Shown: piece by piece, positions 1 through 9,300 of the stretch
Numbering within the stretch: position 1 is the stretch's first letter
Layout: each line of letters starts with the position of its first letter
Assembly (NCBI GenBank): GCA_934617135.1
Contig: CAKTUC010000021.1
Coordinates: 1-19,995 of the forward strand
Origin: an uncultured Collinsella sp.
GTDB taxonomy: Bacteria > Actinomycetota > Coriobacteriia > Coriobacteriales > Coriobacteriaceae
DNA: 19,995 bases
Reading direction: 5' to 3'
The notes under the pieces: generated by a model
Seen by the model: the letters and a program-made list of their open reading frames with translations, nothing else
Told to the model about the DNA's origin: nothing
The model's database searches: none
Translations under genes and position numbers: made by a program

Positions 1-134
1 TTGGGGTGCGCCGAGATGGCCCAGCACTCACCGATGGGACCCTCGGGAATGTCATAGCCAAAGACGGTCTCCAGCTGGCGGCCGCCCCAAATCTTCTCGT
101 GGAAAATCGGCGTGAGCTTAATCAAATCGGACAT
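1..134 (-). CDS. manA: Mannose-6-phosphate isomerase, class I (5' end only)
   Basis: This is the first 44 codons of a gene that runs off the left edge, read leftward. The peptide begins MSDLIKLTPIFHEKIWGG and continues through FGYDIPEG and IGECWAISAHP. These segments are typical of the start of class I (zinc, cupin-fold) mannose-6-phosphate isomerases, which interconvert mannose-6-P and fructose-6-P in the cytoplasm. The start at 134 is preferred over an in-frame ATG at 140 because a GGGGG stretch lies 7 nt upstream of 134 and abuts 140. It follows the GntR-type regulator gene by 69 nt on the same strand, so the two are probably co-transcribed and the regulator may control it. The catalytic part lies outside the window, so function rests on the N-terminus alone. 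Confidence 0.85.
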   Translation of the reverse strand, partial: MSDLIKLTPIFHEKIWGGRQLETVFGYDIPEGPIGECWAISAHP

Positions 135-203
135 GTGCATACCCCCATCAGGTTGTGCGGGCGCCGAAAACGGCTCAAAGCAAGCGCCCGCCGGATTACA
201 AAC

Positions 204-923
204 TTAAGCCAACGTCACGTTGTGCAGCTCAAAACGGTCGCCAACGTTGCGCGAGACCGAATACTCAAACGCGGCTCCGCTATCCAAAAAGCCGATCTGG
301 TTGAGCTCGAGCAGGGGAGAGCCGGGCTTTACGTTCAGGCGCTCAGCCTCTTCCTCGGTTGCCGCCACGGCACGGATGGTGCGGTGGAAGCTCGAAATCT
401 TAAGCCCGCATTGCTCGCGGATATAGCTGTAGACCGACGCGTACAGGTCCTTTTTCTTCAGACCCGGGATCAGCTCGATCGGCATATAGGTGTACTCAAT
501 AACGATGGGCTGACCATCGACCTCGCGTACGCGCACGATGTGATAGGCAAAGTCGTCTTCGGCCATTCCCAGCTGGGTCGCAACCTCTGCCGGCGGATTG
601 ACGATCGAGAAATCGTAGACCACCGAGGTCACTTTCTCCCCGCGATGCTCGTACGAAAAGCCTTGGGCACGGTCGTTCTTGCCTTGGAAAAACACCTGGC
701 CGGGAAGCCCCGCCGTGTCCTTGACGTAGGTGCCCGATCCGCGCCGGCTGGTAATAAGGCCTTCCTCGGTGATCTGCTCAATCGCTCGTTTGACGGTGAT
801 TTTGGAAACGCTATAGAGCTCACAGAACTCAACGACGGTGGGCAACTTATCGCCCGGCTTAAGGGCGCCGTCCTCGATGCTTCGACGGATATCTGCAGCT
901 ATCGCCTCGTATTTGGGAATCAT
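204..923 (-). CDS. GntR/HutC-family transcriptional regulator with UTRA domain
   Basis: This 239-aa protein has an N-terminal winged helix-turn-helix (about residues 1-68: IPKYEAIAADIRRSIEDG, LKPGDKLPTV, VSKITVKRAI, LITSRRGSGTYV), the classic GntR DNA-binding layout. It is followed by a ligand-binding UTRA domain (about 90-235; VREVDGQPIVIEYTYMP, SPLLELNQIGF). Proteins of this subfamily usually bind sugar phosphates, amino-sugar phosphates or similar small effectors and act as dimers. Start chosen: the upstream strand reads GGAAAGGAGGTTCC just before the ATG, a near-perfect ribosome binding site. It precedes manA on the same strand and is divergent from the glucokinase gene, so a sugar-phosphate effector is plausible. 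The actual ligand and operator cannot be read from the sequence. Confidence 0.9.
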   Translation of the reverse strand: MIPKYEAIAADIRRSIEDGALKPGDKLPTVVEFCELYSVSKITVKRAIEQITEEGLITSRRGSGTYVKDTAGLPGQVFFQGKNDRAQGFSYEHRGEKVTSVVYDFSIVNPPAEVATQLGMAEDDFAYHIVRVREVDGQPIVIEYTYMPIELIPGLKKKDLYASVYSYIREQCGLKISSFHRTIRAVAATEEEAERLNVKPGSPLLELNQIGFLDSGAAFEYSVSRNVGDRFELHNVTLA

Positions 924-959
924 GGAACCTCCTTTCCGGCTTGATTGAGTACAAAAGAA

Positions 960-965
960 AGTATA
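960..965 (-). promoter_or_regulatory. Candidate -10 box of the gntR-manA promoter
   Basis: Read on the minus strand this is TATACT, 37 nt upstream of the regulator's ATG. TATACT also occurs upstream of the aminotransferase and tatA genes here. The expected -35 position reads AATAGG, a poor match, so the promoter may need an activator or may be misassigned. Confidence 0.3.
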
Positions 966-1043
966 GTCAACACCTAAGCATCCCTATTGCGTTTTTGAAA
1001 AGTTCGAGAAAGGTTTAATTAAAAAACGCTTCTCTTTAAAAAC

Positions 1044-1055
1044 TAGAGCGCTCTA
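1044..1055. promoter_or_regulatory. Perfect palindrome TAGAGCGCTCTA, candidate operator
   Basis: This is a 12-bp perfect palindrome with a central CG step in an AT-rich part of the divergent promoter region. LacI-family operators commonly have the form GAGCGCTC with AT flanks, so a sugar-responsive LacI-type repressor encoded elsewhere could bind here. The adjacent GntR/HutC protein is a less natural fit, because that family often prefers GT-N-TA-N-AC type sites. No binding evidence is available. Confidence 0.4.
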
Positions 1056-1168
1056 AATGAATATGCATTTGAATAATGGTGTATTGAGCAAATTGATCGA
1101 CTCGAGGATGGGGTTGAGCCGTTTTACCGCCCAACGAGCCAAATTCCATGCCCTGCGTTTTCACAGGT

Positions 1169-1209
1169 AAAACCTGCCAAAACAAACCTGTCCCTTTTTG
1201 GCAGGTTTT
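1169..1209 (+). repeat. 14-bp hairpin with T tail, terminator-like inverted repeat
   Basis: Arms AAAACCTGCCAAAA (1169-1182) and TTTTGGCAGGTTTT (1196-1209) are perfectly complementary around a 13-nt loop, with five Ts at 1206-1210. In either orientation it resembles an intrinsic terminator. No gene ends here, because both flanking genes point away. On the minus strand the loop reads AGGGACAGGTTTG, related to the loop of the repeat units near 12823 and 13880, so it may be a repeat-family member and not a functional terminator. Confidence 0.6.
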
Positions 1210-1229
1210 TGCCTTGGGAGCGGTACCAT
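1198..1229 (+). promoter_or_regulatory. Candidate glucokinase promoter
   Basis: TTGGCA (1198-1203) and TACCAT (1224-1229) are separated by 20 nt, longer than the ideal 17. TACCAT also occurs upstream of ppaC. If this is the promoter, its -35 box lies inside the right arm of the hairpin at 1169-1209. Confidence 0.25.
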
Positions 1230-1263
1230 ACAGGCAATGTTAAAACGAGAAAGGTGGGCTCCC

Positions 1264-2217
1264 ATGGAACCTAAGCAGTATTACATCGGCATTGACGTCG
1301 GCGGCACTTCGGTTAAGGAGGGCCTGTTCGACGAGGACGGCAACCTGCTGGCCAAGGCCAGCGTGCCCACGCCTCCCATCGTTGACGCCGCGGGCTTTGC
1401 CGCGGTGACCGAGGCTATCGACCAGGTGGTCGCCAAGGCCCAGATTCCGCGCGCCTTTGTGGCGGGCATTGGTCTGGCCGTTCCGTGTCCCATCCCGGCA
1501 TCGGGCGATGCCAAGGTCAAGGCCAACATTGCTATTAACCTGCCCGAGCTAAGAGTCGCCATTCAGAAGCACTGCCCCGACGCGGTCGTGAAGTACGAGA
1601 ACGATGCTAACGCCGCTGCCATGGGTGAGGCTTGGCTCGGTTCCGCCAAGGGCGTGCAGAACGTGGTGATGGTCACCATCGGTACCGGCGTGGGCGGCGG
1701 CGTCATCGTCAACGGCGACGTGGTGTCGGGCGTTGTGGGCGCCGGCGGCGAGATTGGCCACATGTGCCTGAACCCGGCTGAGGAGCGCACCTGCGGCTGC
1801 GGCGGTCATGGCCACCTGGAGCAGTATTCCAGCGCCACCGGCGTGGTGAGCAACTATCTTGCCGAGTGCAAGAAGGCGGGCGTCGACCCCATCGAGCTCA
1901 CCGGCCCCTCCGATTCCAAGGACGTGTTCCAGGCCTGCCGCGAGGGCGACAAGCTTGCGCTGGCAGCTGCCGATACCATGGCCGACTATCTCGGCCGTGC
2001 CCTGGCGCTTATTGCCAACGTGGTCGATCCCGAGATGTTCCTGATTGGTGGCGGCGCGTCCGCTTCGGCTGATGTCTACCTCGACAAGGTCCGCGAGCAC
2101 TTTAAGCAGTACGCGCTCTCTGCCTCGCGCGAGACGCCCATTAAGGTCGCTTCGCTCGGCAACGACGCCGGCATCATCGGCGCCGCCTACGTAGCCCTGC
2201 GCGCCGCCGGCAAATAG
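1264..2217 (+). CDS. glk: ROK-family glucokinase
   Basis: The protein is 317 aa, the usual length for ROK glucokinases, which phosphorylate glucose with ATP in the cytoplasm. Visible motifs are the N-terminal phosphate-binding IGIDVGGTSVKEG (residues 8-20), YENDANAAAMGE with the catalytic Asp at 114, VTIGTGVGGGV (137-147), GGEIGHM (161-167) and the zinc site TCGCGGHGHLE (176-186). The usual third zinc-binding Cys of the CxCGxxGCxE motif is His184 here, a conservative ligand change. An open frame extends upstream to 1198, but the ATG at 1264 is chosen because AAAGGTGG lies 6 nt before it and the ROK domain begins directly after. Glucose specificity is inferred from the family; a fructokinase or N-acetylmannosamine kinase is less likely but possible. 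Confidence 0.85.
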   Translation: MEPKQYYIGIDVGGTSVKEGLFDEDGNLLAKASVPTPPIVDAAGFAAVTEAIDQVVAKAQIPRAFVAGIGLAVPCPIPASGDAKVKANIAINLPELRVAIQKHCPDAVVKYENDANAAAMGEAWLGSAKGVQNVVMVTIGTGVGGGVIVNGDVVSGVVGAGGEIGHMCLNPAEERTCGCGGHGHLEQYSSATGVVSNYLAECKKAGVDPIELTGPSDSKDVFQACREGDKLALAAADTMADYLGRALALIANVVDPEMFLIGGGASASADVYLDKVREHFKQYALSASRETPIKVASLGNDAGIIGAAYVALRAAGK

Positions 2218-2219
2218 CT

Positions 2220-2260
2220 GGTGCAAGGGGGTCAGGTTACTTTGCACTAACATGGTGCAA
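2220..2260. repeat. GTGCAA inverted/direct repeat downstream of glucokinase
   Basis: GTGCAA (2221-2226), its complement TTGCAC (2242-2247) and another GTGCAA (2255-2260) follow the glucokinase stop by a few bases. The first pair encloses GGGGGTCAGGTTACT, a loop resembling the GGGACAGGTTTG loop of the 1169-1209 repeat read on the minus strand. There is no clear T run, so terminator function is doubtful. Confidence 0.45.
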
Positions 2261-2383
2261 AAGAGACAGCCTTGGCTCCCATGTCTGCCCCAAAATATGC
2301 CGTGGCCCTTCCGTCTGCGAAGGCTCGGCGCCAGCGTGCTACCATAGCTACGTCCAAGTACACATATCAAGTGGAGGATATCC

Positions 2384-3307
2384 ATGGCAAACGTTCTTGT
2401 CTTTGGTCACCAGAACCCCGATAACGACGCCATCATGAGCGCCGTCGTCCTGTCTCAGCTGCTCAACCAGGTTGAGTATGCCGGCAACACCTACGAGGCC
2501 TGCGCTCTGGGCCAGCTTCCGGCTGAGTCTGCCAAGCTGCTCGCCGACGCCGGCATTGCCGAGCCCCGCGTGATCGAGTCCGTCGAGGCCGGTCAGCTCG
2601 TCGTCCTCACCGACCACAACGAGTCCGCCCAGTCCGTTGCCGGTCTTAAGGACGCCACGGTCTTTGGTGTCGTCGATCATCACCGCATCGGCGACTTCGA
2701 GACCGCCGGCCCGCTGCACTACATCTGCCTGCCCTGGGGCTCCAGCTGCACCATCGTCACCAAGCTCGCCGGCGTGCTCGGCGTTGAGCTTTCCGACGTC
2801 CAGGCTAAGCTGCTGCTCTCGGCCATGATGACCGATACGCTCATGCTCAAGAGCCCCACCACCACCGATGTCGACCGCGCCGTCGCTGCTAAGCTCGGCG
2901 AGCAGGTGGGCGTCGACCCGGTCAAGTTTGGCATGGAGGTCTTCCTCACCCGTCCGTCCGGCTCCTTCACTGCAGCCGAGATGGTCGGCAATGACATCAA
3001 GATGTTCGAGCCCGCTGGCAAGAAGCTGCTCATCGGCCAGTACGAGACCGTCGACAAGACCCGCGCACTCGGCATGATCGACGAGATCCGTGAGGCCATG
3101 CGCGCCTACGCCGCCGAGAAGGGTGCCGACGGCATTGTCCTGTGCATCACCGACATCATGGAGGAGGGCTCGCAGGTCCTGCTCGAGGGTGAGACCGAGG
3201 CTGCTCAGAAGGGCCTGGGCATTGCCGACGAGCATGACGGCGTCTGGATGCCGGGCGTCCTCTCCCGTAAGAAGCAGGTCGCTGCCCCCATCATGGCCGC
3301 CTGCTAG
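2384..3307 (+). CDS. ppaC: Manganese-dependent inorganic pyrophosphatase (family II)
   Basis: This cytoplasmic enzyme splits pyrophosphate to two phosphates and so pulls biosynthetic reactions forward. It is 307 aa, close to the usual 309, without the CBS/DRTGG regulatory insert found in some relatives. The DHH domain shows GHQNPDNDA with His9, Asp13 and Asp15, TDHNE with Asp77, VVDHHRIGD with His99, and Asp151, matching the known metal ligands. The C-terminal DHHA2 domain carries SRKKQ (294-298), the substrate-binding signature. GGAGG lies 6 nt before the ATG. Transcription probably starts from its own promoter (TACCAT at 2340-2345 is a weak -10 candidate) and ends at the strong terminator that follows. 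Confidence 0.97.
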   Translation: MANVLVFGHQNPDNDAIMSAVVLSQLLNQVEYAGNTYEACALGQLPAESAKLLADAGIAEPRVIESVEAGQLVVLTDHNESAQSVAGLKDATVFGVVDHHRIGDFETAGPLHYICLPWGSSCTIVTKLAGVLGVELSDVQAKLLLSAMMTDTLMLKSPTTTDVDRAVAAKLGEQVGVDPVKFGMEVFLTRPSGSFTAAEMVGNDIKMFEPAGKKLLIGQYETVDKTRALGMIDEIREAMRAYAAEKGADGIVLCITDIMEEGSQVLLEGETEAAQKGLGIADEHDGVWMPGVLSRKKQVAAPIMAAC

Positions 3308-6300
3308 GTTCTTTTGACCTAACACCGACGACCGGATCGCGGACGCCCCGCGCTCCGGTCGTTTTTTGTGCACGGCGCCGCGTCGTCTCTTGGACAGGCG
3401 TGCCCGTGCCGTTGAGCAAATAATGTTCAACCTGTGGTTCCGCTTTTCGGCCACGCCTGCGTGCTTGTCGTGCAGGGTAGGCTAGATGCAAGCGTAATAC
3501 GTTAGAGCGCGGCGCCGCCACTTGGGCGGGCCGTGCTTTTTTAAGACGGGAGCTTTCCCGTGAAAGGAGCCGCCCATGGCAGCACCCGAGCAGCTGTTCA
3601 ACGTTCGTGAGCGCAAGCGTTTTGAACGTCATGACATTTGGGAGCGCATCGCCGAGAACGGCACGATTTCTGCCGCCGTCATGGTCTTCGCCGCCATCGC
3701 CGCCGTCATTTGCGCCAATACCGATGCCTACGAGGCCATCCATCACTTTTTGGAGACCCCGCTGTATGTGGGTCTGGGCAACCTTACGGCCGGTCTCACC
3801 GTTGAGCTTTTCGTCAACGACTTCCTCATGGCGATTTTCTTTTTGTTGGTGGGCATTGAGCTTAAGTACGAGATGACGGTCGGCGAGCTCAAGAATCCGC
3901 GTCAGGCCATGCTTCCCATGCTGGCGGCCGTGGGCGGCGTCGTCGTTCCCGCCTGCATCTACCTGATCTTTAACCATGCCGGCGCCCGCAACGGTTGGGC
4001 CATTCCCATGGCAACCGATATCGCCTTTGCACTGGGCGTGCTGTCGCTTTTGGGCAATCGCGTGCCCAACGGCGTGCGTGTGTTTTTCTCGACGCTCGCC
4101 ATCGCTGACGACCTGATCTCCATCGCCGCTATCGCCATTTTCTACGGTCAGAGCCCCAACCCGTTTTGGTTGGGCGCTGCCGCGGTTGTGACCTGCGCGC
4201 TTGTGTGGCTCAACAAGACGCAGCACTACCGCTTGGCTCCGTATACGGTGCTGGGCCTGCTGCTGTGGTTCTGCATGTTCAAGAGCGGCGTACATGCTAC
4301 GCTTGCTGGCGTCATCTTGGCCTTTACCATCCCGGCCAAGTGCGGCGTCAAGCTCGATAGCCTCACCGATTGGCTGGGCGAGTGCCTGCCGCTGCTCGAT
4401 GACCGCTACGACGACGAGGCACACATCCTGGGCCAGCATGACTTTACCGTCTCGACCACCAAGGTCGAGCGCGTCATGCACCGCGTGACCCCGCCGCTCA
4501 TCCGCATGGAGCGTCTGATCTCCACGCCGGTCAACTTTGTGATCCTGCCGATCTTTGCGTTCGTGAACGCACAGGTTCGCCTAGTGGGCGTGGACATGAG
4601 CACGCTGCTCACCGACCCGGTGACGCTCGGCGTGTACTTTGGCATGCTGCTGGGCAAGCCGATCGGCATCTTTGGTATGACGTTTGCCCTGGTTAAGCTT
4701 AAGGCCTGCGAGCTGCCGCGCAATGTCAACTGGCACATGATTGCCGGCGTGGGCATTCTGGGCGGTATCGGCTTTACCATGTCAATCCTCATCAGCGGCC
4801 TTGCCTTCCCGACGGCCCAGTTTGAGGTTCTGGCTGCCAAGGCCGCCATCCTTGCCGGTTCGGTCACCGCTGCCGTAATCGGCATGATCTACATGAGCGT
4901 GGTCTGCAAGCATCCCTCGCCCAAGGACGAGTAAGAGCGCAAAAACAGGGGCCGGACATGCCCCGGATGCCCTCGTGTGCAAAAAAACGCCGTTTGTGAG
5001 TACTGTCACAAACGGCGTTTCATTTTACGTGCGAAAAATAATGGACATAATCATGCAATCTGTACGTTAACGAGTGAACAGTGAATCAGAAACTGACGAC
5101 GAGGTCCTCATAATGAGGGCGAACAAGGCCAAAGCGGGCTGTTTTTGCCTAAAATCGCTGCTACTAAAAAAGTAACAGTACTCATATTTGCCCTTTTTTG
5201 CACACTGGCCCTTTTGTTGCGCGGTTTTAACAAACCGCGCAACTGCTCGACGCTGCAAACGACTCTAAGCGGCAATCTGACGTTCAATTTCAAGGGCGCG
5301 ACCAGAAGGTCAGCGCCCTTTCATTTCACGTCACCTTGCTCGCTTAGGGTCGTTTTCGCTGACGCTGCCAAAACATCGGCGTTAACCTAGTCGTTTAAGA
5401 ACGTCCAATGACTGGTTCTATTCCACCGTTCCGTAGACGGCGCCCCAGCCGTGGGCGGCTAAGGCCGAGTTGAGCTGGTCGCAAAGTGACTGGCGGTCGT
5501 AATAGCCGGGCGGCAGCAGGTTGACGATTTCCATGAGATCGGGCGCCAGGTCCAAGATTTCGGCCTGTACGATCAGATCCAGGCGGTCGATGGCGTGGCG
5601 GTCGTAAAACAGTCCGTCGACCAGGCGCTGCAGGTCGCCGAATTCCTCGGCCTGAAACGATCCGTACTCCATAGTGCCTCCTTGGGCGCCCCACGCCGGC
5701 ATGCGCGGCGATTCGTTATTCATTGCGATGAACTTAATCTATCACGGCTTCATAACGTTGCGGCGGTGGCGGTCTATACTTAGACGAACTGCAACGTACC
5801 GCTTCGCGAAAGGTCGCACCCATGCAGACGATCTACCAGAAGATGGAAACCACCGAACTCGATGCCGCCATCGAGGCGCTCAAGGCTGAGGTCGCCGAGG
5901 TCAAGGCCAAGGGCCTGGCGCTCGATATGGCCCGCGGCAAGCCGTCGCCCTCCCAGGTGGGCATCTCGCGCCCCATGCTCGATATCCTCAATGCCGACGC
6001 CGATCTGCACGACGGCAACGTCGACTGCTCCAACTACGGCTGCTTTGAGGGCATTCCCTCGGCACGCAAGCTGGCAGGGGAGTTCCTGGGCTGCCCCGCC
6101 GAGCAGACGCTCGTGCTGGGTTCGTCGAGCCTTTTGATCGAGCATGACATCGCCGGCATGTTCTGGCGTTGTGGCTCGTGCGGCAGCGAGCCCTGGGACG
6201 CCTACGAGGCCGCGCACGACGGCAAGAAGGTCAAGTTCCTGTGCCCCGTTCCCGGCTACGATCGCCACTTTGGCATCACCGCCGACTTGGGCATCGAGAA

Positions 6301-9300
6301 CGTCCCCGTCGCGATGACCGACAACGGCCCCGACATGGACGAGGTCGAGCGCCTCGTTGCCGCCGACGATTCCATCAAGGGTATCTGGTGCGTGCCCAAG
6401 TATTCCAACCCCACGGGCATCACCTTTAGCGAGGACACCGTGCGTCGCCTGGTTGAGATGCCCACGGCCGCGCCCGATTTCCGCATCTTCTGGGACAACG
6501 CCTACTGCGTGCACGACCTGTACGACGAGACCGACGAGCTCGCCAACATCTTTGACCTCGCTTGCGCGGCGGGCACCGAGGACCGCGTGGTTGCCTTTGC
6601 CTCGACGTCCAAGATCACCTTCCCGGGCGCCGGCATCGGCTTTATCGGTGCGAGCCCCGCGGTCATCGCCGAGTTCTCCAAGCGCCTGAAGGCCGGCCTC
6701 ATCAGCGCCGACAAGCTCAACCAGCTACGTCACGTGCGTTTCCTTCCCACCATCGAGGCGGTCAAGGAGCACATGAAAAAGCATGCCGAGTTCCTGCGCC
6801 CGCGTTTTGAGGCCGTCGAGCGTAAGCTCACCGAGGGCTTGGGTGACACGGGCTGTGCCACCTGGACGCACCCCCGCGGCGGCTACTTTGTGAGCTTCGA
6901 TGGTCCCGAGGGCTCGGCTCAAAAGGTCGCCGCGCTTTGCGCCGACCTGGGCGTCAAGCTCACGCCGGCCGGTGCTACCTGGCCCTATGGCAAGGACCCG
7001 CGCGACACCAACATCCGCATCGCGCCGAGCTATCCCACGGTCGAGGACCTGGAGGCCGCGCTCGATGTGCTGGTGCTGGCCGTCAAGCTCGTCGCTGCCG
7101 AGCTTGCGCGTGCCGAGCGCGCCTAGCGCGTATGGCCCCGCAAGTCCGGCCCAGTACTATCCGCACTTTCGATACGTAAAGGAGCGTATATATGGATTTG
7201 GGTATTTCCACCAACCCCACGCCAGAGCTCTACACCATTAAGGTCACCGGCGAGATCGATATCTCTAACGCCGATAGCCTGCGCAATGCCATCGACCTGG
7301 CGCTCGAGCAGCCCACTGAGGCCGTTGAGCTCGATTTTGCCCAGGTGAGCTACATCGATTCGACGGGCATTGGCGTGCTCGTGGGCGCCGCGCACCACGC
7401 GGTCGACCACGGTAAGCGCTTTAGCTGCACCAATGTGCAGCCTCCGGTGATGCGCGTGGTTCAGCTGTTGGGTGTCGACCAGGAGATTTCGATCACCGCT
7501 GCATAATCTTTGTCCCCAAAAGGGCGTGCCGTTTGGCATATGTTTGTGATGCGCTCGGACGTTTTGGCGTCCGGGCGCTATACTTGACCGAATGAATAGA
7601 CGAGTTCCGGCCGAATGGCGCGGTGCGGGCTCGACTCACATCGAGCCTTGGAGGTATGTGTGTTTGGTATTGGAGAGGGTGAGCTCGCGATCATCGTGGT
7701 CTTCGGCTTTTTGCTGTTTGGCCCGGATAAGCTCCCGCAGATGGGCCGTACGATCGGCCGTGCCATCCGTCAGTTCCGCGAGACGCAGGAAAAGATGACG
7801 GCCGTTGTTCAGTCCGAGATTATCGATCCGGTAAGCGAGGCCGCGTCGGCCCCGGTCAAGCCCAAGAAGGCCGCTGCGACCGACGACGATTCCGATGCGG
7901 ACGAGGATGCCGCCGAGACGGCAGCGCCCGCCAAGAAGGAGACCTTTGCCGAGCGTCGCGCCCGTCTTGCTGCCGAGAAGGCTGCAAGCGAGGGTGCCGC
8001 CGAGGAGCCTGAGGCCGAGGGCGCCGAGCCCGCCGCCGAGTCCGAGGCTGACGCCGCCGAGCCCGCTCCCGTTGCAGAGCCGGAGCCCGAGCCCGAGCCG
8101 GCAGAGCCCACGACGGCTGACCTCTACGCCCGTCGTCCCCGCAAGCGCAAGGCCGTCGTCGACCAGCTCGCCCGCGAGCTCGAGGCCGAGGACGAAGCCG
8201 CTGCCGTCGACGCCCCGAAGGGAGGCGATGAGTAATGCCTATCGGACCTGCGCGAATGCCGCTCTTCGATCATTTGGGAGAGTTCCGTCGCCGCTTGACC
8301 ATCGTGGTCGTGTCGGTATTTGCCGCAGCCATCGTGCTGTATTTCGCCACGCCCGTGGTGCTCGATATCCTGGAAGACCCCATCCGCTCCTTTGTGCCGG
8401 ACGGTAAGTTCTACATCACCACCACGCTCGGCGGCTTTGGCCTGCGCTTCTCGCTGGCTATCAAGATGGCCGTGGTCATGTGCACGCCCATGATCATCTG
8501 GCAGATCCTGGCGTTTTTCCTGCCGGCACTGCGCCCCAACGAGCGCAAGTGGGTCGTGCCCACGGTGCTCGCCTCGACGGTGCTGTTCTTCCTGGGCGCC
8601 ATCTTCTGCTACTTCATCATTATCCCGGCGGGCTTTGAGTGGCTCATCGGCGAGACCTCGGCCGTCGCTACGGCGCTGCCCGACCTGGAGAACTACGTCA
8701 ACATGGAGCTGCTCTTTATGATCGGCTTTGGCGTGGCGTTCGAGCTTCCGCTCATCATCTTCTACCTGTCCGTTTTCCACATCGTGTCCTACGCCGCCTT
8801 CCGCAGCGCTTGGCGCTATGTGTACGTGGGCCTGCTCGTGGCCTCGGCCGTGATCACGCCCGACGGCTCGCCCGTCACCCTGGGCCTTATGTACGGCGCC
8901 CTGCTCTCGCTCTACGAGATCTCGCTCGCCGTTGCCCGTGTGGTCATCACCGCGCGCGAGGGCAAGGAGGGCCTGTTCGTGAGCCGTCTGGACCTGTTCT
9001 CGGACGACGAGGAGTAAATCGGTATGCACGAGGTTGGCATTGTCAACGGCATACTCGATACAGTGATTCGCGCGGCGCGTGGGGCGGGGGCCTCGCGCGC
9101 CGTTTTGGTAACGCTGCGTATCGGGGATATGACCGAGGTCGTGCGCGAGGCACTCGACTTTGCCTGGGAGACGTTTCGCGACGAGGACCCGCTCACGAAG
9201 GGCTGCGAGCTTGCCGTGGAGGAAGTCCATCCACAAAGCGAGTGTCTGGACTGCGGCGAGGTCTTTGAGCACGACCGCTTTCATTGCCGCTGCCCCCAAT

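Larger units (their letters stand above)
924..1263. other. Divergent intergenic region between the gntR-type gene and glucokinase
   Basis: This 340-nt gap has no gene. It holds an AT-rich stretch near 1000-1080 with two palindromes: a perfect 12-mer at 1044-1055, and an AAATG-N6-CATTT repeat at 1055-1070 with one internal mismatch. It also holds a long hairpin at 1169-1209 and candidate promoters facing both ways. GTTTTACC at 1121-1128 is complementary to GGTAAAAC at 1166-1173, which overlaps the left arm of the long hairpin, so two mutually exclusive folds are possible in any plus-strand transcript. Confidence 0.7.
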